Source of the DNA: Sporomusaceae bacterium
Lineage (GTDB): Bacteria; Bacillota; Negativicutes; Sporomusales; UBA7701
Assembly: GCA_031460455.1 (NCBI GenBank)
Contig: JAVKTQ010000003.1
Span: forward strand, 124,001 to 188,000
Reading direction: 5' to 3'
Length of the DNA stretch: 64,000 bases
Both the position numbers and the translations under genes were made by a program. Below the pieces are notes generated by a model that ran no database searches, was not told where the DNA came from, and saw nothing but the letters and a program-made list of their open reading frames with translations. The number at the start of each line of letters is the position of its first letter. Within the stretch, counting starts at the first letter, position 1. Of this stretch, positions 35,064 through 42,689 are shown in pieces.

Positions 35064-35398
35064 TTGCCGCCACCCGCCAGTGCCTGCTCGACGTCAGCGA
35101 AGATCGGCAGGAAGTTGTCGAAGCCCGAGAGGTCGAACACTTCTTTCACGAGACCGGTCAATGAGCACAGGGACAGGCTGCCGCCGCCGCTTTTGAGCTT
35201 TTTGGCGATGGCCAGGATGCTGCGAAGACCGGCGCTGCTGATGTACTCGAGGCCGGCAAAATCGATGACGACTTTCTGGTGGCCTTGTTCCATCAAGGCT
35301 GCGCAGTTTTTCTCGAATTCCGGGGAAGTGGCGATATCCATCCGCCCCTCAACCTTTATGACCAAGAATCCCATTTCCTGATATGAAACAATTTTCAT
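35060..35398 (-). CDS. STAS-domain anti-anti-sigma factor
   Basis: 112 residues from ATG 35398, preceded by CAGGAGATG; an upstream in-frame start would add about 26 poor residues. The core VVIDFAGLEYISSAGLRSIL carries the phosphorylatable Ser (SSAGL, about residue 57). It is first in the operon STAS - RsbW-like - binding protein - PP2C phosphatase and is the expected switch protein. Confidence 0.92.
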   Translation of the reverse strand: MKIVSYQEMGFLVIKVEGRMDIATSPEFEKNCAALMEQGHQKVVIDFAGLEYISSAGLRSILAIAKKLKSGGGSLSLCSLTGLVKEVFDLSGFDNFLPIFADVEQALAGGGK

Positions 35399-35682
35399 CA
35401 CAACATCTCCTGCCTGCTTTGCCAGGTTAACGCTGGCTAAATAAAAAATACCCGAGGACTTCGCTTTGTCAGACATCTTGTCGGTTAATAGCGTTTCAAG
35501 TAATACTAATTACACCTTTTTCTATAGTATGAAGATTATTCCTTCATCAAAAAGCGAAGAAAGCGCGGTTTCGGGAAGGAATATCATCAGGAAGAGCGGC
35601 TGACGACCTGTTGGTGACGGCCGGAAGCAGCCAGGCTGGCACTTTGTACCTTTTTTCACTTTCGCAATATTGAAAAAACAGG

Positions 35683-35712
35683 TTGACAGTTTATAACCAT
35701 ATAACCTAATAT
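35683..35712 (+). promoter_or_regulatory. Promoter of the exported hydrogenase operon
   Basis: TTGACA-N18-TAATAT, start near 35719. The 35399-35682 gap otherwise holds the leader of the divergent STAS operon; nothing else could be supported. Confidence 0.65.
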
Positions 35713-35721
35713 TTATATGAG

Positions 35722-35732
35722 TGGTCAGACCA
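35722..35732. promoter_or_regulatory. GntR/FadR-type operator
   Basis: TGGTCAGACCA, a perfect match to the TGGTnnnACCA palindrome bound by FadR-subfamily GntR repressors. It covers the predicted transcription start of the hydrogenase operon. No GntR gene lies in the window. Confidence 0.65.
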
Positions 35733-35761
35733 CCATACCAAAAAGCCTGGGAGGGGGTTCT

Positions 35762-37024
35762 ATGATAGGTTTTCGGCAAAAGGAGCTGTCCTCAGTCATC
35801 GAGATCGACCGCAGGAAATGCAAAGGTTGTGACTCTTGCAAGGCATTCTGTCCCACCGGCGCCATCACCGGCAAGTACGGCGCCGTGCATGGCGTGGATA
35901 ACGAAAAGTGCCTTTTCTGCGGCCAGTGCCTGGTGAATTGCCCTTTTGGCGCGCCACGGGACACTGCCGACAGCATCGACGCCGTCATTGCCAAACTCAA
36001 AGACGGCCGTGTCACCGTCGTTGGCGTTATTGCCCCCGCCGTCCGCGTCGCCATCGGCGAGGAATTCGGCCTGGAGCCCGGCACCCTCACCACCGAAAAA
36101 CTTTACGGCGCCATGAAGCAAGCGGGATTTAAAATCTTCGACAACAACTTCGCCGCCGACCAGTGCATTATGGAGGAAGGCAGCGAGTTGATCGCCAAGA
36201 TCCGGCACTATGCTATGGGCGAGCCGGCCCACGGCCACCACCTCGGGCCGCTGCCCCAGTTCACTTCGTGCTGCCCGGCCTGGGTGCGCCACGCCGAGCT
36301 TAACCACCCGGAAATATTGCCCCACCTATCTTCGGCCAAATCGCCGCAGCAAATGGCTGGCGCCCTCGCCAAAACCTACGGCGCCAGAGATGTATTTAAA
36401 GTCAACCCCGAAAATATGTATGTCGTCGGCATCATGCCCTGCACCGCCAAGAAATTCGAGGCGTCCAGGCCGGAATTCGCCGGCGCCGCCGCATACTGGC
36501 GCAAGCAGGGCAAGACGGGCAGCTACCAGGACGTCGACACTGTGCTCACTACCCGCGACCTTGCCCGGCTGTTCAAAAAGATGAACATCTCCCTGACCGC
36601 CGCCCCGAGCGCGACAGACGCCGACAACCCGCTCGCCAGCTACAGCGGCGCCGGCACCATCTTCGGCAATACCGGCGGCGTTATGGAGGCGGCGCTTAGG
36701 ACCGCTTACTTCGTGATAACCGGACAGGAACTTGCTACCCTCGAATTTGCCCCGGTGCGCGGCCTCAAGGGCGTCAAGGCGGCCAGCGTCACCATGAAAG
36801 ACGCCAAAACCGGCAAAGAGATCACCCTCAAAGTAGCCGTTGTTCATGGCATCAAGGAGAACCTCGCCCCGGTGGTGGCTGAAGTCGCCGCCGGCAAGTC
36901 GCCCTACCATTTCATCGAAGTGATGAACTGCCCCGGCGGCTGCGTCAACGGCGGCGGACAGCCGGTCAACCCGATGGGGACGTCGTGGATAGACAAGTAT
37001 AAAGCCATTCTGCCGTGGTCATAG
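35762..37024 (+). CDS. [FeFe]-hydrogenase large subunit (exported type)
   Basis: 420 residues from ATG 35762 (GGGAGGGGG upstream). Two [4Fe-4S] motifs (CKGCDSCKAFCP, CLFCGQCLVNCP) precede the H-cluster domain: TSCCPAW, MPCTAKKFE and EVMNCPGGCVNGGGQP, all with ligand cysteines. It lacks the C-terminal small-subunit segment, which is encoded next. The short N terminus resembles Desulfovibrio HydA. Export would depend on the Tat signal of the small subunit. With the cytochrome b downstream it probably oxidises H2 outside the membrane and reduces menaquinone; reverse operation is possible. Confidence 0.95.
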   Translation: MIGFRQKELSSVIEIDRRKCKGCDSCKAFCPTGAITGKYGAVHGVDNEKCLFCGQCLVNCPFGAPRDTADSIDAVIAKLKDGRVTVVGVIAPAVRVAIGEEFGLEPGTLTTEKLYGAMKQAGFKIFDNNFAADQCIMEEGSELIAKIRHYAMGEPAHGHHLGPLPQFTSCCPAWVRHAELNHPEILPHLSSAKSPQQMAGALAKTYGARDVFKVNPENMYVVGIMPCTAKKFEASRPEFAGAAAYWRKQGKTGSYQDVDTVLTTRDLARLFKKMNISLTAAPSATDADNPLASYSGAGTIFGNTGGVMEAALRTAYFVITGQELATLEFAPVRGLKGVKAASVTMKDAKTGKEITLKVAVVHGIKENLAPVVAEVAAGKSPYHFIEVMNCPGGCVNGGGQPVNPMGTSWIDKYKAILPWS

Positions 37025-37036
37025 GGAGGTATTGAC

Positions 37037-37357
37037 GTGGCAAATTACGATTATGTCGAAAAAACGATCAAGGTGTCCCGCCGCGAGTTCCTCGGCCTGG
37101 CCGGCGCAGGAGCCGCCCTGCTGTGGGCAGGCGCCTACGTCGCCACCGATGTCTTCGTCGACCGTACAAAATACATAAAGATGCGCGCCGCCGGCATGTA
37201 TAAGGACGACGCCAAGGCCAAAATCCGCCAGAGCCACAACAATCCGGCGGTCGCCGAGATGTACGGCAAGTTTGCCGGCAAGCCCCTCAGCCCGCTGGCG
37301 GAAGAACTGTTCCACACCAGCTACGTTAACCGTGCCAAGCTGGGAGGGAAAAGCTGA
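37037..37357 (+). CDS. [FeFe]-hydrogenase small subunit with Tat signal
   Basis: 106 residues from GTG 37037 (GGGAGGT upstream). A twin-arginine signal SRREFLGLAGAGAALLWAG is followed by the small-subunit helix region containing HNNPAVAEMYGKFAGKPLS and ending LFHTSYVNR, as in HydB of Desulfovibrio. It wraps around the large subunit and carries it out through the Tat pathway. Its stop overlaps the cytochrome gene start (TGATG). Confidence 0.93.
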   Translation: MANYDYVEKTIKVSRREFLGLAGAGAALLWAGAYVATDVFVDRTKYIKMRAAGMYKDDAKAKIRQSHNNPAVAEMYGKFAGKPLSPLAEELFHTSYVNRAKLGGKS

Positions 37358-38052
37358 TGAACAACCACGACGATGGACCGCGCGTTCTCAAGCATCCGCT
37401 GTGTTCCCGCCTCTTCCACTGGGGCCTGATTTTCGGCTTCCTGCCTGCCGCTTTTACCGGCTTCGTTATCTGGTACAAACCGGGGAGCGAGGAGTTCGTC
37501 AACCTGGCGATGAAGATCCACATCGCCGGCGCCACCCTCCTCACCGTTGCCTGCGTATTGTACGCGTTGTTCTGCCTCGATCGCGTCGCCGGCTTTATGC
37601 GCCGCAACTTTTCGTGGGACGACCGCGACGTAGGCTGGCTGCTGGTGGGCGGCGGCTATCCGCAGAAGATGCTGCTCGGCAAAAAGATCCCCGTGCCGCC
37701 GATGGGCAAGGTCAACTCCGGCCAGAAAATCTTCGGCCTGTGCCTGCTGTTCTTCGGCCCCGTCCTCATCGTCAGCGGCTGGATACTGTACGCGTTCATC
37801 CCGGTCGCCCCCAAGGAGCTTATCGGCATCACCAACACCGTCCATCTTGTCCTCGGTCTTTATATGGGACTCTTCCTTGTTGTTCATATGTTCCTCGGGG
37901 TCTACAACTGGGGCGAGTTCAAGGCGATGTTCGGCGACGGCACCCAACCGCTGGCCGAAGCCGAGGACCACAACCCCGTATGGGTGGAGAAGGACATCGA
38001 ACCGGTGGCGGGACGGGGAGCGGAGAGGGTAGGCTACGGCAAGGGCGCCTGA
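37357..38052 (+). CDS. Cytochrome b subunit of the exported hydrogenase
   Basis: 231 residues, four or five transmembrane helices with paired histidines for two b haems: RLFHWGL in the first helix, KIHIAGA in the second and HLVLGLYMGLFLVVHMF in the fourth. Matches the Ni-Fe/formate-dehydrogenase cytochrome b family (HyaC/FdnI-like). It links the periplasmic enzyme to the quinone pool. The last gene of the operon, followed by a shared terminator. Confidence 0.92.
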   Translation: MNNHDDGPRVLKHPLCSRLFHWGLIFGFLPAAFTGFVIWYKPGSEEFVNLAMKIHIAGATLLTVACVLYALFCLDRVAGFMRRNFSWDDRDVGWLLVGGGYPQKMLLGKKIPVPPMGKVNSGQKIFGLCLLFFGPVLIVSGWILYAFIPVAPKELIGITNTVHLVLGLYMGLFLVVHMFLGVYNWGEFKAMFGDGTQPLAEAEDHNPVWVEKDIEPVAGRGAERVGYGKGA

Positions 38053-38086
38053 GGTTCTGGAGTCAGAATATATTGCCGGGAAAGAA

Positions 38087-38117
38087 AAAGCTTCCGAGGA
38101 TTATCCTCGGAAGCTTT
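38087..38117. terminator. Shared terminator between the two hydrogenase operons
   Basis: AAAGCTTCCGAGGA / TCCTCGGAAGCTTT, 14-base perfect arms around TTA, with A-rich flank at left. Confidence 0.88.
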
Positions 38118-38132
38118 GCGATCTCTTTGAAC

Positions 38133-38405
38133 CTATTTCCCTGTGTGTGCGCAGGACGGCCGCTGCAGCGCGGGCAGGACGTTTTTTGCGAAGAAATCCC
38201 GCACCGTCGGCCCGGACACGCTCTGCACGTCGCCTTCGTCGATCTTTACCGATACGGCCTGGGAGCAGAGGCCGAGGCAAAAGGAGGCGTGGATTTCGAC
38301 TTCGTCGGCGACCTGGTATTCTTCGACGAGCTGCTGGAGGGAGTTGATGACGTTGTAGGAACCTTTAAGATGGCAGGCGCTGCCGATGCAGACCCTGATT
38401 TTCAT
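38133..38405 (-). CDS. Small [2Fe-2S] thioredoxin-like ferredoxin
   Basis: 90 residues starting MKIRVCIGSACHLKGS. The cysteines C6, C11 and FCLGLC form the thioredoxin-fold [2Fe-2S] site also found in NuoE and HydC. It is encoded seven bases after the hydrogenase subunit A gene and is probably an additional electron-transfer subunit of the bifurcating enzyme. The ribosome site is weak (AAAGGCGTG). Confidence 0.88.
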   Translation of the reverse strand: MKIRVCIGSACHLKGSYNVINSLQQLVEEYQVADEVEIHASFCLGLCSQAVSVKIDEGDVQSVSGPTVRDFFAKNVLPALQRPSCAHTGK

Positions 38406-38412
38406 AATGCAC

Positions 38413-40101
38413 TCACGCCTTTCTGCGATACTCCACGTGGAGTAGTTTGTGCACTTTGCCCTTGAGCAGACCGCCGTAGAGGGCCATTATCACCGGGTTT
38501 TCCTCGGAGCGTTTGATGCTGCTCATGCGGTCGGAGTCGTACAGGCCGGCGCTGCGGCGCTTCCTGCCCTCCTCGTTCGTGACCGGCTGGCCGGCGCCGG
38601 CGATGCACCCGCTGGGGCAGGCCATTATTTCGATAAAGTCGTAGTGCTTCTCGCCGCTTTTTATCTGCCTGATGAGGTTGTCGGCGTTCTTGAGGCCGCT
38701 GACGATGGCGATCTTTACTTCGCGGCCGGCGTAATCGATGCTCGCTTCCTTGACGCCCTGCAGGCCGCGGACGCCGGTGAAGGCAAGCGCCCTGAGCGCG
38801 GAGACGGATTTGTCGTCCGCCAGACGCCTTATCACCGCTTCCGTGACGCCGCCCGTCACACCGAAGATGACGCCGGCGCCGCTGGTGGCCCCGAACGGCA
38901 TGTCGACCGACTCCGGCTCGATCTCGGCGAAGACGATGCCGGCCTCCCTGATCATCTTGACAAGTTCCTGGGTGGTTATGACGTAATCGACGTTGCGGGC
39001 GCCGTCCTCCTGGAACTCGTCGCGGGCGGCCTCGTATTTCTTGGCGGTGCAGGGCATGACGGCCACGACGACGACTCGCCGGTTGGAATGACGGTAGTGC
39101 TCCTTGAGTACCGAGGCGAACATCTGCATCGGCGAACGGCAGGTGGAGATGTTGGCCATAAGCTCCGGGTAGTTATTTTCGGCGTACTGGATCCATGCCG
39201 GACAGCAGGAGGTGAGCAGCGGCAGTTTTTCGCCCTTTTGCAGCCTTGCGAGGAATTCGCCCGCTTCTTCGAGAACGGTGAGGTCTGCGCCGGTGGAGGT
39301 GTCGAACACTTCATCGAAGCCCATGCGTCTCAGCGCGGCAACGATGCGACCCATGACGTTCTCGCCTTCGGCGAGGCCGAATTCCTTGCCGATGCCGACC
39401 CTGACTGCCGGGGCGATCTGGACGACGACCTTGGCGTCCCTGTCGCTGATGTCCTGCCACAGCTTGGCGGTGTCGTCGCGGACGACGATGGCGCCGGTCG
39501 GACAGACGGCCGCGCATTGCCCGCAGCCGACGCAATTCGTTTTAGCGATCGGTTCGTCGAACGCCGGGCTGACGCGCATCTTCGAGCCGCGGTAGGCGAA
39601 ATCGATGGCGCCGACTTTCTGGACTTCGTCGCACATCCTGACGCAGTCGCCGCAGAGGATGCATTTGCTTTTGTCGCGGACGATGCAGAGCGAGGAGGCG
39701 TCGAGGTCGGGCTCGCCGGAGGTGTTGTTGAAGCGGACCTGTTTGATGCCGAACCGCTGGGCCAGTTCCTGCAGCTTGCATTTGCCGTTCTTCTCGCAGG
39801 TGGTGCAGTCGCGGCAGTGGTTGGAGAGGAAGAGTTCGAGGATCATCTTGCGGTACCTGCGGAGCCGGGGGGTATTTGTGCGAATCTCCATGCCGGCCTT
39901 GGGCGGGGTGGAGCAGGCGGCGTGGATGTCGCCCCATTTGTCTTCGACGACGCACATGCGACAGGCGCCGTAGACCGACAGCTCGGAGTAGTAGCAGAAG
40001 GTGGGCAGGTCGATGCCGATTTTGCGGATGACGGCGAGGATATTCTTTTCCCCGGCTATTTCCACCGGGATGTTGTCGATAAGCATGAACTCGGTGCTCA
40101 C
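38413..40101 (-). CDS. hydA: Bifurcating [FeFe]-hydrogenase catalytic subunit HydA
   Basis: 562 residues from GTG 40101. Order: N-terminal [2Fe-2S] domain (CYYSELSVYGACRMC), His-Cys3 [4Fe-4S] (HCRDCTTCEKNGKC), two [4Fe-4S] motifs (CILCGDCVRMC, CVGCGQCAAVCP), then the H-cluster with TSCCPAW, MPCTAKKYE and EIMACPSGCIAGAGQP. This is the layout of group A3 trimeric enzymes that couple H2 to ferredoxin and NAD(H). Adjacent HydB and HydC complete the complex. Cytoplasmic: no signal peptide. Confidence 0.95.
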   Translation of the reverse strand: MSTEFMLIDNIPVEIAGEKNILAVIRKIGIDLPTFCYYSELSVYGACRMCVVEDKWGDIHAACSTPPKAGMEIRTNTPRLRRYRKMILELFLSNHCRDCTTCEKNGKCKLQELAQRFGIKQVRFNNTSGEPDLDASSLCIVRDKSKCILCGDCVRMCDEVQKVGAIDFAYRGSKMRVSPAFDEPIAKTNCVGCGQCAAVCPTGAIVVRDDTAKLWQDISDRDAKVVVQIAPAVRVGIGKEFGLAEGENVMGRIVAALRRMGFDEVFDTSTGADLTVLEEAGEFLARLQKGEKLPLLTSCCPAWIQYAENNYPELMANISTCRSPMQMFASVLKEHYRHSNRRVVVVAVMPCTAKKYEAARDEFQEDGARNVDYVITTQELVKMIREAGIVFAEIEPESVDMPFGATSGAGVIFGVTGGVTEAVIRRLADDKSVSALRALAFTGVRGLQGVKEASIDYAGREVKIAIVSGLKNADNLIRQIKSGEKHYDFIEIMACPSGCIAGAGQPVTNEEGRKRRSAGLYDSDRMSSIKRSEENPVIMALYGGLLKGKVHKLLHVEYRRKA

Positions 40102-40105
40102 GGCG

Positions 40106-41980
40106 TCAGTCCTCCTTTATCGCCTTGAAGGCGCATGATTCGAGACACGCGCCGCATTTTACGCATTTGCCGGCGTCGATGACGAACGGTTCCTTGACGG
40201 TGCCGGCGATGGCCCCCACCGGGCAGAGGCGCGCGCATTTCGAACAGCCTTTGCAGAGAGCGGCGTCGATGAATATCCGCTTGAGCTTCTGGCAGGTCTT
40301 GGCTGGACAGCGTTTTTCGTTGACGTGGGCCTCGTATTCGTCGCGGAAGTATTTGATCGTGCTGACGACCGGGAAGGCGGCGGTTTTGCCGAGGCCGCAC
40401 AGGGCGGTGGAGGAGATGGTGTCCGCCAGCTCGAGCAGCATGTCGATGTCGGCCGCTTCGCCCTGGCCGGCGACGATCCTTTCCAGGATTTCGAGCATGC
40501 GCTTGGTGCCTTCGCGGCAGGGCAGGCATTTGCCGCACGATTCGTTCTGGGTGAAGTTCATGAAGAAGCGGGCCACTTCGACCATGCAGGTGTGCTCGTC
40601 CATGACGACCAGCCCGCCGGAGCCGATCATGGCGCCGGCTTTTTTGAGCGAGTCGAAGTCGAGCGGCAGGTCGAGGTGCTGGCTGGTTAGGCAGCCGCCT
40701 GAGGGGCCGCCGATTTGCACGGCTTTGAACCCGGCGCCGCCGCGGATGCCGCCGCCGATGTCGAAGATGACTTCTTTGAGGGTGGTGCCCATGGGGACTT
40801 CGATCAGGCCGGTGTTCTCGATGTTGCCGGTGAGGGCAAAGGCTTTGGTGCCGGGGCTTTTTTCCGGGCCGATAGTCTTGTACCAGGCGGCGCCTTTGAG
40901 GATGATGAGCGGCACGTTGGCGAAGGTTTCGACGTTGTTGAGGACGGTGGGTTTGCCGAACAGTCCCTGTTCGACGGTGCGGGGCGGCTTGACCCGCGGC
41001 ATGCCGCGGTTGCCTTCGATGGAGGCGGTGAGGGCGCTGCCTTCGCCGCAGACGAAGGCGCCGGCGCCTTTGCTGATCGTGATGTCGAAGTCGAACCCGG
41101 AGCCGAGGATGTTCTTGCCGAGCAGGCCGCATTCCCTGGCTTCGGCGATCGCCGTCTCCAGGCGGTCGATCGCCAGGGGATACTCGGCCCGCACGTAGAT
41201 ATAGCCTTGGGAAGCACCGCAGGCGTAGCCGGCGATCATCATGCCTTCAAGCATGCGGTGGGGGTCGCCTTCCATGACGCTCCTGTCCATGAAAGCGCCC
41301 GGGTCGCCTTCGTCGCCGTTGCAGACGACGTACTTCTGCGCCTCTTTTTGCCGTTTGACCTGGGACCATTTGCGGCCGGCCGGATAACCGCCGCCGCCGC
41401 GGCCCCGCAGATTCGATTCGTCGATTTCCCTGACGATTTCGTCGGGCGTCATGGCGAAGAGCGCTTTCTCAAACGCGGCGTAGCCGCTGATGGCCAGATA
41501 CTCATTTATCGAGGTGGCGTCGATGTGGCCACAGTGTTCAAGCACCAGCCGGGTCTGCTTCTTGTAAAAGGGGATGCCTTCCTGGGTCTGGTATGTCTGG
41601 CCGTTTTTCCTGTAGGCCAGCCGTTCGATGAACCGGCCGCCGACGATTGTTTCGGCAACTATCTCGGCGCAGTCCTCGGGCTTTACCTTGATGTACAGCC
41701 AGCCCTGCGGCTCGATCCTGACGAGCGGCCCCATCTCGCAGAAGCCGTGGCAGCCGCTTTTTTTGACGCCCACCTCTTCGCCGTGGGGCTCGTGTTCGAG
41801 ACTGACGGCGCAAGGGAGGCCCTGTTCGTTTATCAGTCGGACAAGTTCGGCGTGGATATCGAGCGACCCGCCGGCCACGCAGCCGGTGCCGGCGCATACG
41901 AGAATTCTCGTCCGCTGGGCGGCGAGGGCAATTTTGTATTTAGCCCGGGCGCTTCGCAGGTCTTCCCGGTTATGGAGCAT
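40106..41980 (-). CDS. hydB: Bifurcating hydrogenase subunit HydB (NuoF-like flavoprotein)
   Basis: 624 residues. An N-terminal [2Fe-2S] thioredoxin-like domain (CAGTGCVAGG, CHGFCEMGP), NADH/FMN-binding region (LRGRGGGGYPAGRKW, CNGDEGDPGAFMDR, GAYICGE-like GAFVCGEGSALTASIEG), the N3-type cluster CGKCLPCREGTKRM, and two C-terminal [4Fe-4S] motifs (CKGCSKCARLCP, CVKCGACLESC). It holds FMN and is the site where bifurcation takes place in trimeric hydrogenases. One base separates it from hydC and four from hydA. Confidence 0.95.
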   Translation of the reverse strand: MLHNREDLRSARAKYKIALAAQRTRILVCAGTGCVAGGSLDIHAELVRLINEQGLPCAVSLEHEPHGEEVGVKKSGCHGFCEMGPLVRIEPQGWLYIKVKPEDCAEIVAETIVGGRFIERLAYRKNGQTYQTQEGIPFYKKQTRLVLEHCGHIDATSINEYLAISGYAAFEKALFAMTPDEIVREIDESNLRGRGGGGYPAGRKWSQVKRQKEAQKYVVCNGDEGDPGAFMDRSVMEGDPHRMLEGMMIAGYACGASQGYIYVRAEYPLAIDRLETAIAEARECGLLGKNILGSGFDFDITISKGAGAFVCGEGSALTASIEGNRGMPRVKPPRTVEQGLFGKPTVLNNVETFANVPLIILKGAAWYKTIGPEKSPGTKAFALTGNIENTGLIEVPMGTTLKEVIFDIGGGIRGGAGFKAVQIGGPSGGCLTSQHLDLPLDFDSLKKAGAMIGSGGLVVMDEHTCMVEVARFFMNFTQNESCGKCLPCREGTKRMLEILERIVAGQGEAADIDMLLELADTISSTALCGLGKTAAFPVVSTIKYFRDEYEAHVNEKRCPAKTCQKLKRIFIDAALCKGCSKCARLCPVGAIAGTVKEPFVIDAGKCVKCGACLESCAFKAIKED

Positions 41981-41981
41981 A

Positions 41982-42458
41982 TCAGTTCGCCTCCTTGAGT
42001 TTCGCGAGCAGTTCGCTGGCCTTGTCCGGCGTCATGGCGGGGTAGACCTTGTCGTTGACGGTAAGTACGGGGGCGAGGCCGCACGCGCCAAGGCAGGAAA
42101 CGGTCTCTACGGTGAAGAGGAGGTCGTCGGTTGTTACTTTGCTTTCCGACAGCGCGAGTTCTTTCCGCAGGCGCTCGAGGATGGGGATGGATTTCCTGAC
42201 ATGGCAGGCGGTGCCGTCACAGATTTTTATCACGTATTTGCCTTTGGGTTCGAGGGAGAAGTTCTCGTAAAAGGTTGCCACGCTGTAAATCCTGGCAGTG
42301 CTGATTCCGAGCCTTTCGGAAAGGTAGGAGAAGGCTTCGCGGGGCAGGTAGCGGTATTTCGCCTGGGTGTCCTGGAGGATGGGGATTATATTGTTCGCTT
42401 TGTGTCCGTATTTTGTCAGTATGGCATCCATTTCCCCGAAGTCGATCGCAGCTTTCAT
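41982..42458 (-). CDS. hydC: Bifurcating hydrogenase subunit HydC (NuoE-like)
   Basis: 158 residues with the [2Fe-2S] ligands C-x4-C (CDGTACHVR) and C-x3-C (CLGACGLAP) in a NuoE fold. ATFYENFSLEPKGK is typical of HydC/NuoE. First gene of the operon hydC-hydB-hydA-ferredoxin, behind a promoter with two Rex-like operators. GGAGG precedes the ATG. Confidence 0.95.
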   Translation of the reverse strand: MKAAIDFGEMDAILTKYGHKANNIIPILQDTQAKYRYLPREAFSYLSERLGISTARIYSVATFYENFSLEPKGKYVIKICDGTACHVRKSIPILERLRKELALSESKVTTDDLLFTVETVSCLGACGLAPVLTVNDKVYPAMTPDKASELLAKLKEAN

Positions 42459-42477
42459 GGCGTGACCTCCATTGATA

Positions 42478-42495
42478 TTGTGAAAAATTTAACTT
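42478..42495. promoter_or_regulatory. Rex-like operator 1
   Basis: TTGTGAA-AAAT-TTAACTT, close to the Rex palindrome TTGTTAA-N4-TTAACAA. It lies over the predicted hyd start site. Confidence 0.6.
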
Positions 42496-42501
42496 ACTTT
42501 C

Positions 42502-42530
42502 AGTGTACACGGTCGGAGGATGGTTGGCAA
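42502..42530 (-). promoter_or_regulatory. hyd operon promoter
   Basis: On the minus strand TTGCCA-N17-TACACT, start near 42495. Confidence 0.65.
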
Positions 42531-42537
42531 CAGAGTT

Positions 42538-42555
42538 TTGTGAAAAATTTCTCAA
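42538..42555. promoter_or_regulatory. Rex-like operator 2
   Basis: TTGTGAA-AAAT-TTCTCAA. It shares its first 13 bases with operator 1 and lies exactly 60 bases from it, just upstream of the -35 box. Confidence 0.6.
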
Positions 42556-42641
42556 AGTCGCGCAAAATTTTTTTGCCTTTTTTTCGCCTGCGGCGTGGCC
42601 GGCGCCCGGAGGCAGCAGGGGATGCTATGCCCTGCGGGCGT

Positions 42642-42672
42642 AAAAAGGCGCGGAACGTTGACGTTCCGCGCC
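42642..42672 (-). terminator. Terminator of the RNase J gene
   Basis: GGCGCGGAACGT / ACGTTCCGCGCC around TG, then TTTTTACG on the minus strand. Confidence 0.9.
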
Positions 42673-42689
42673 GCGGTCGGGGCCGATGG

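Noticed and set aside
35600-35645. CCGGAAGCAGCCAGGC resembles part of the SRP RNA apical motif
   Set aside because: The full GGUCAGGUCCGGAAGGAAGCAGCC core is not present and the expected long flanking helix cannot be drawn.
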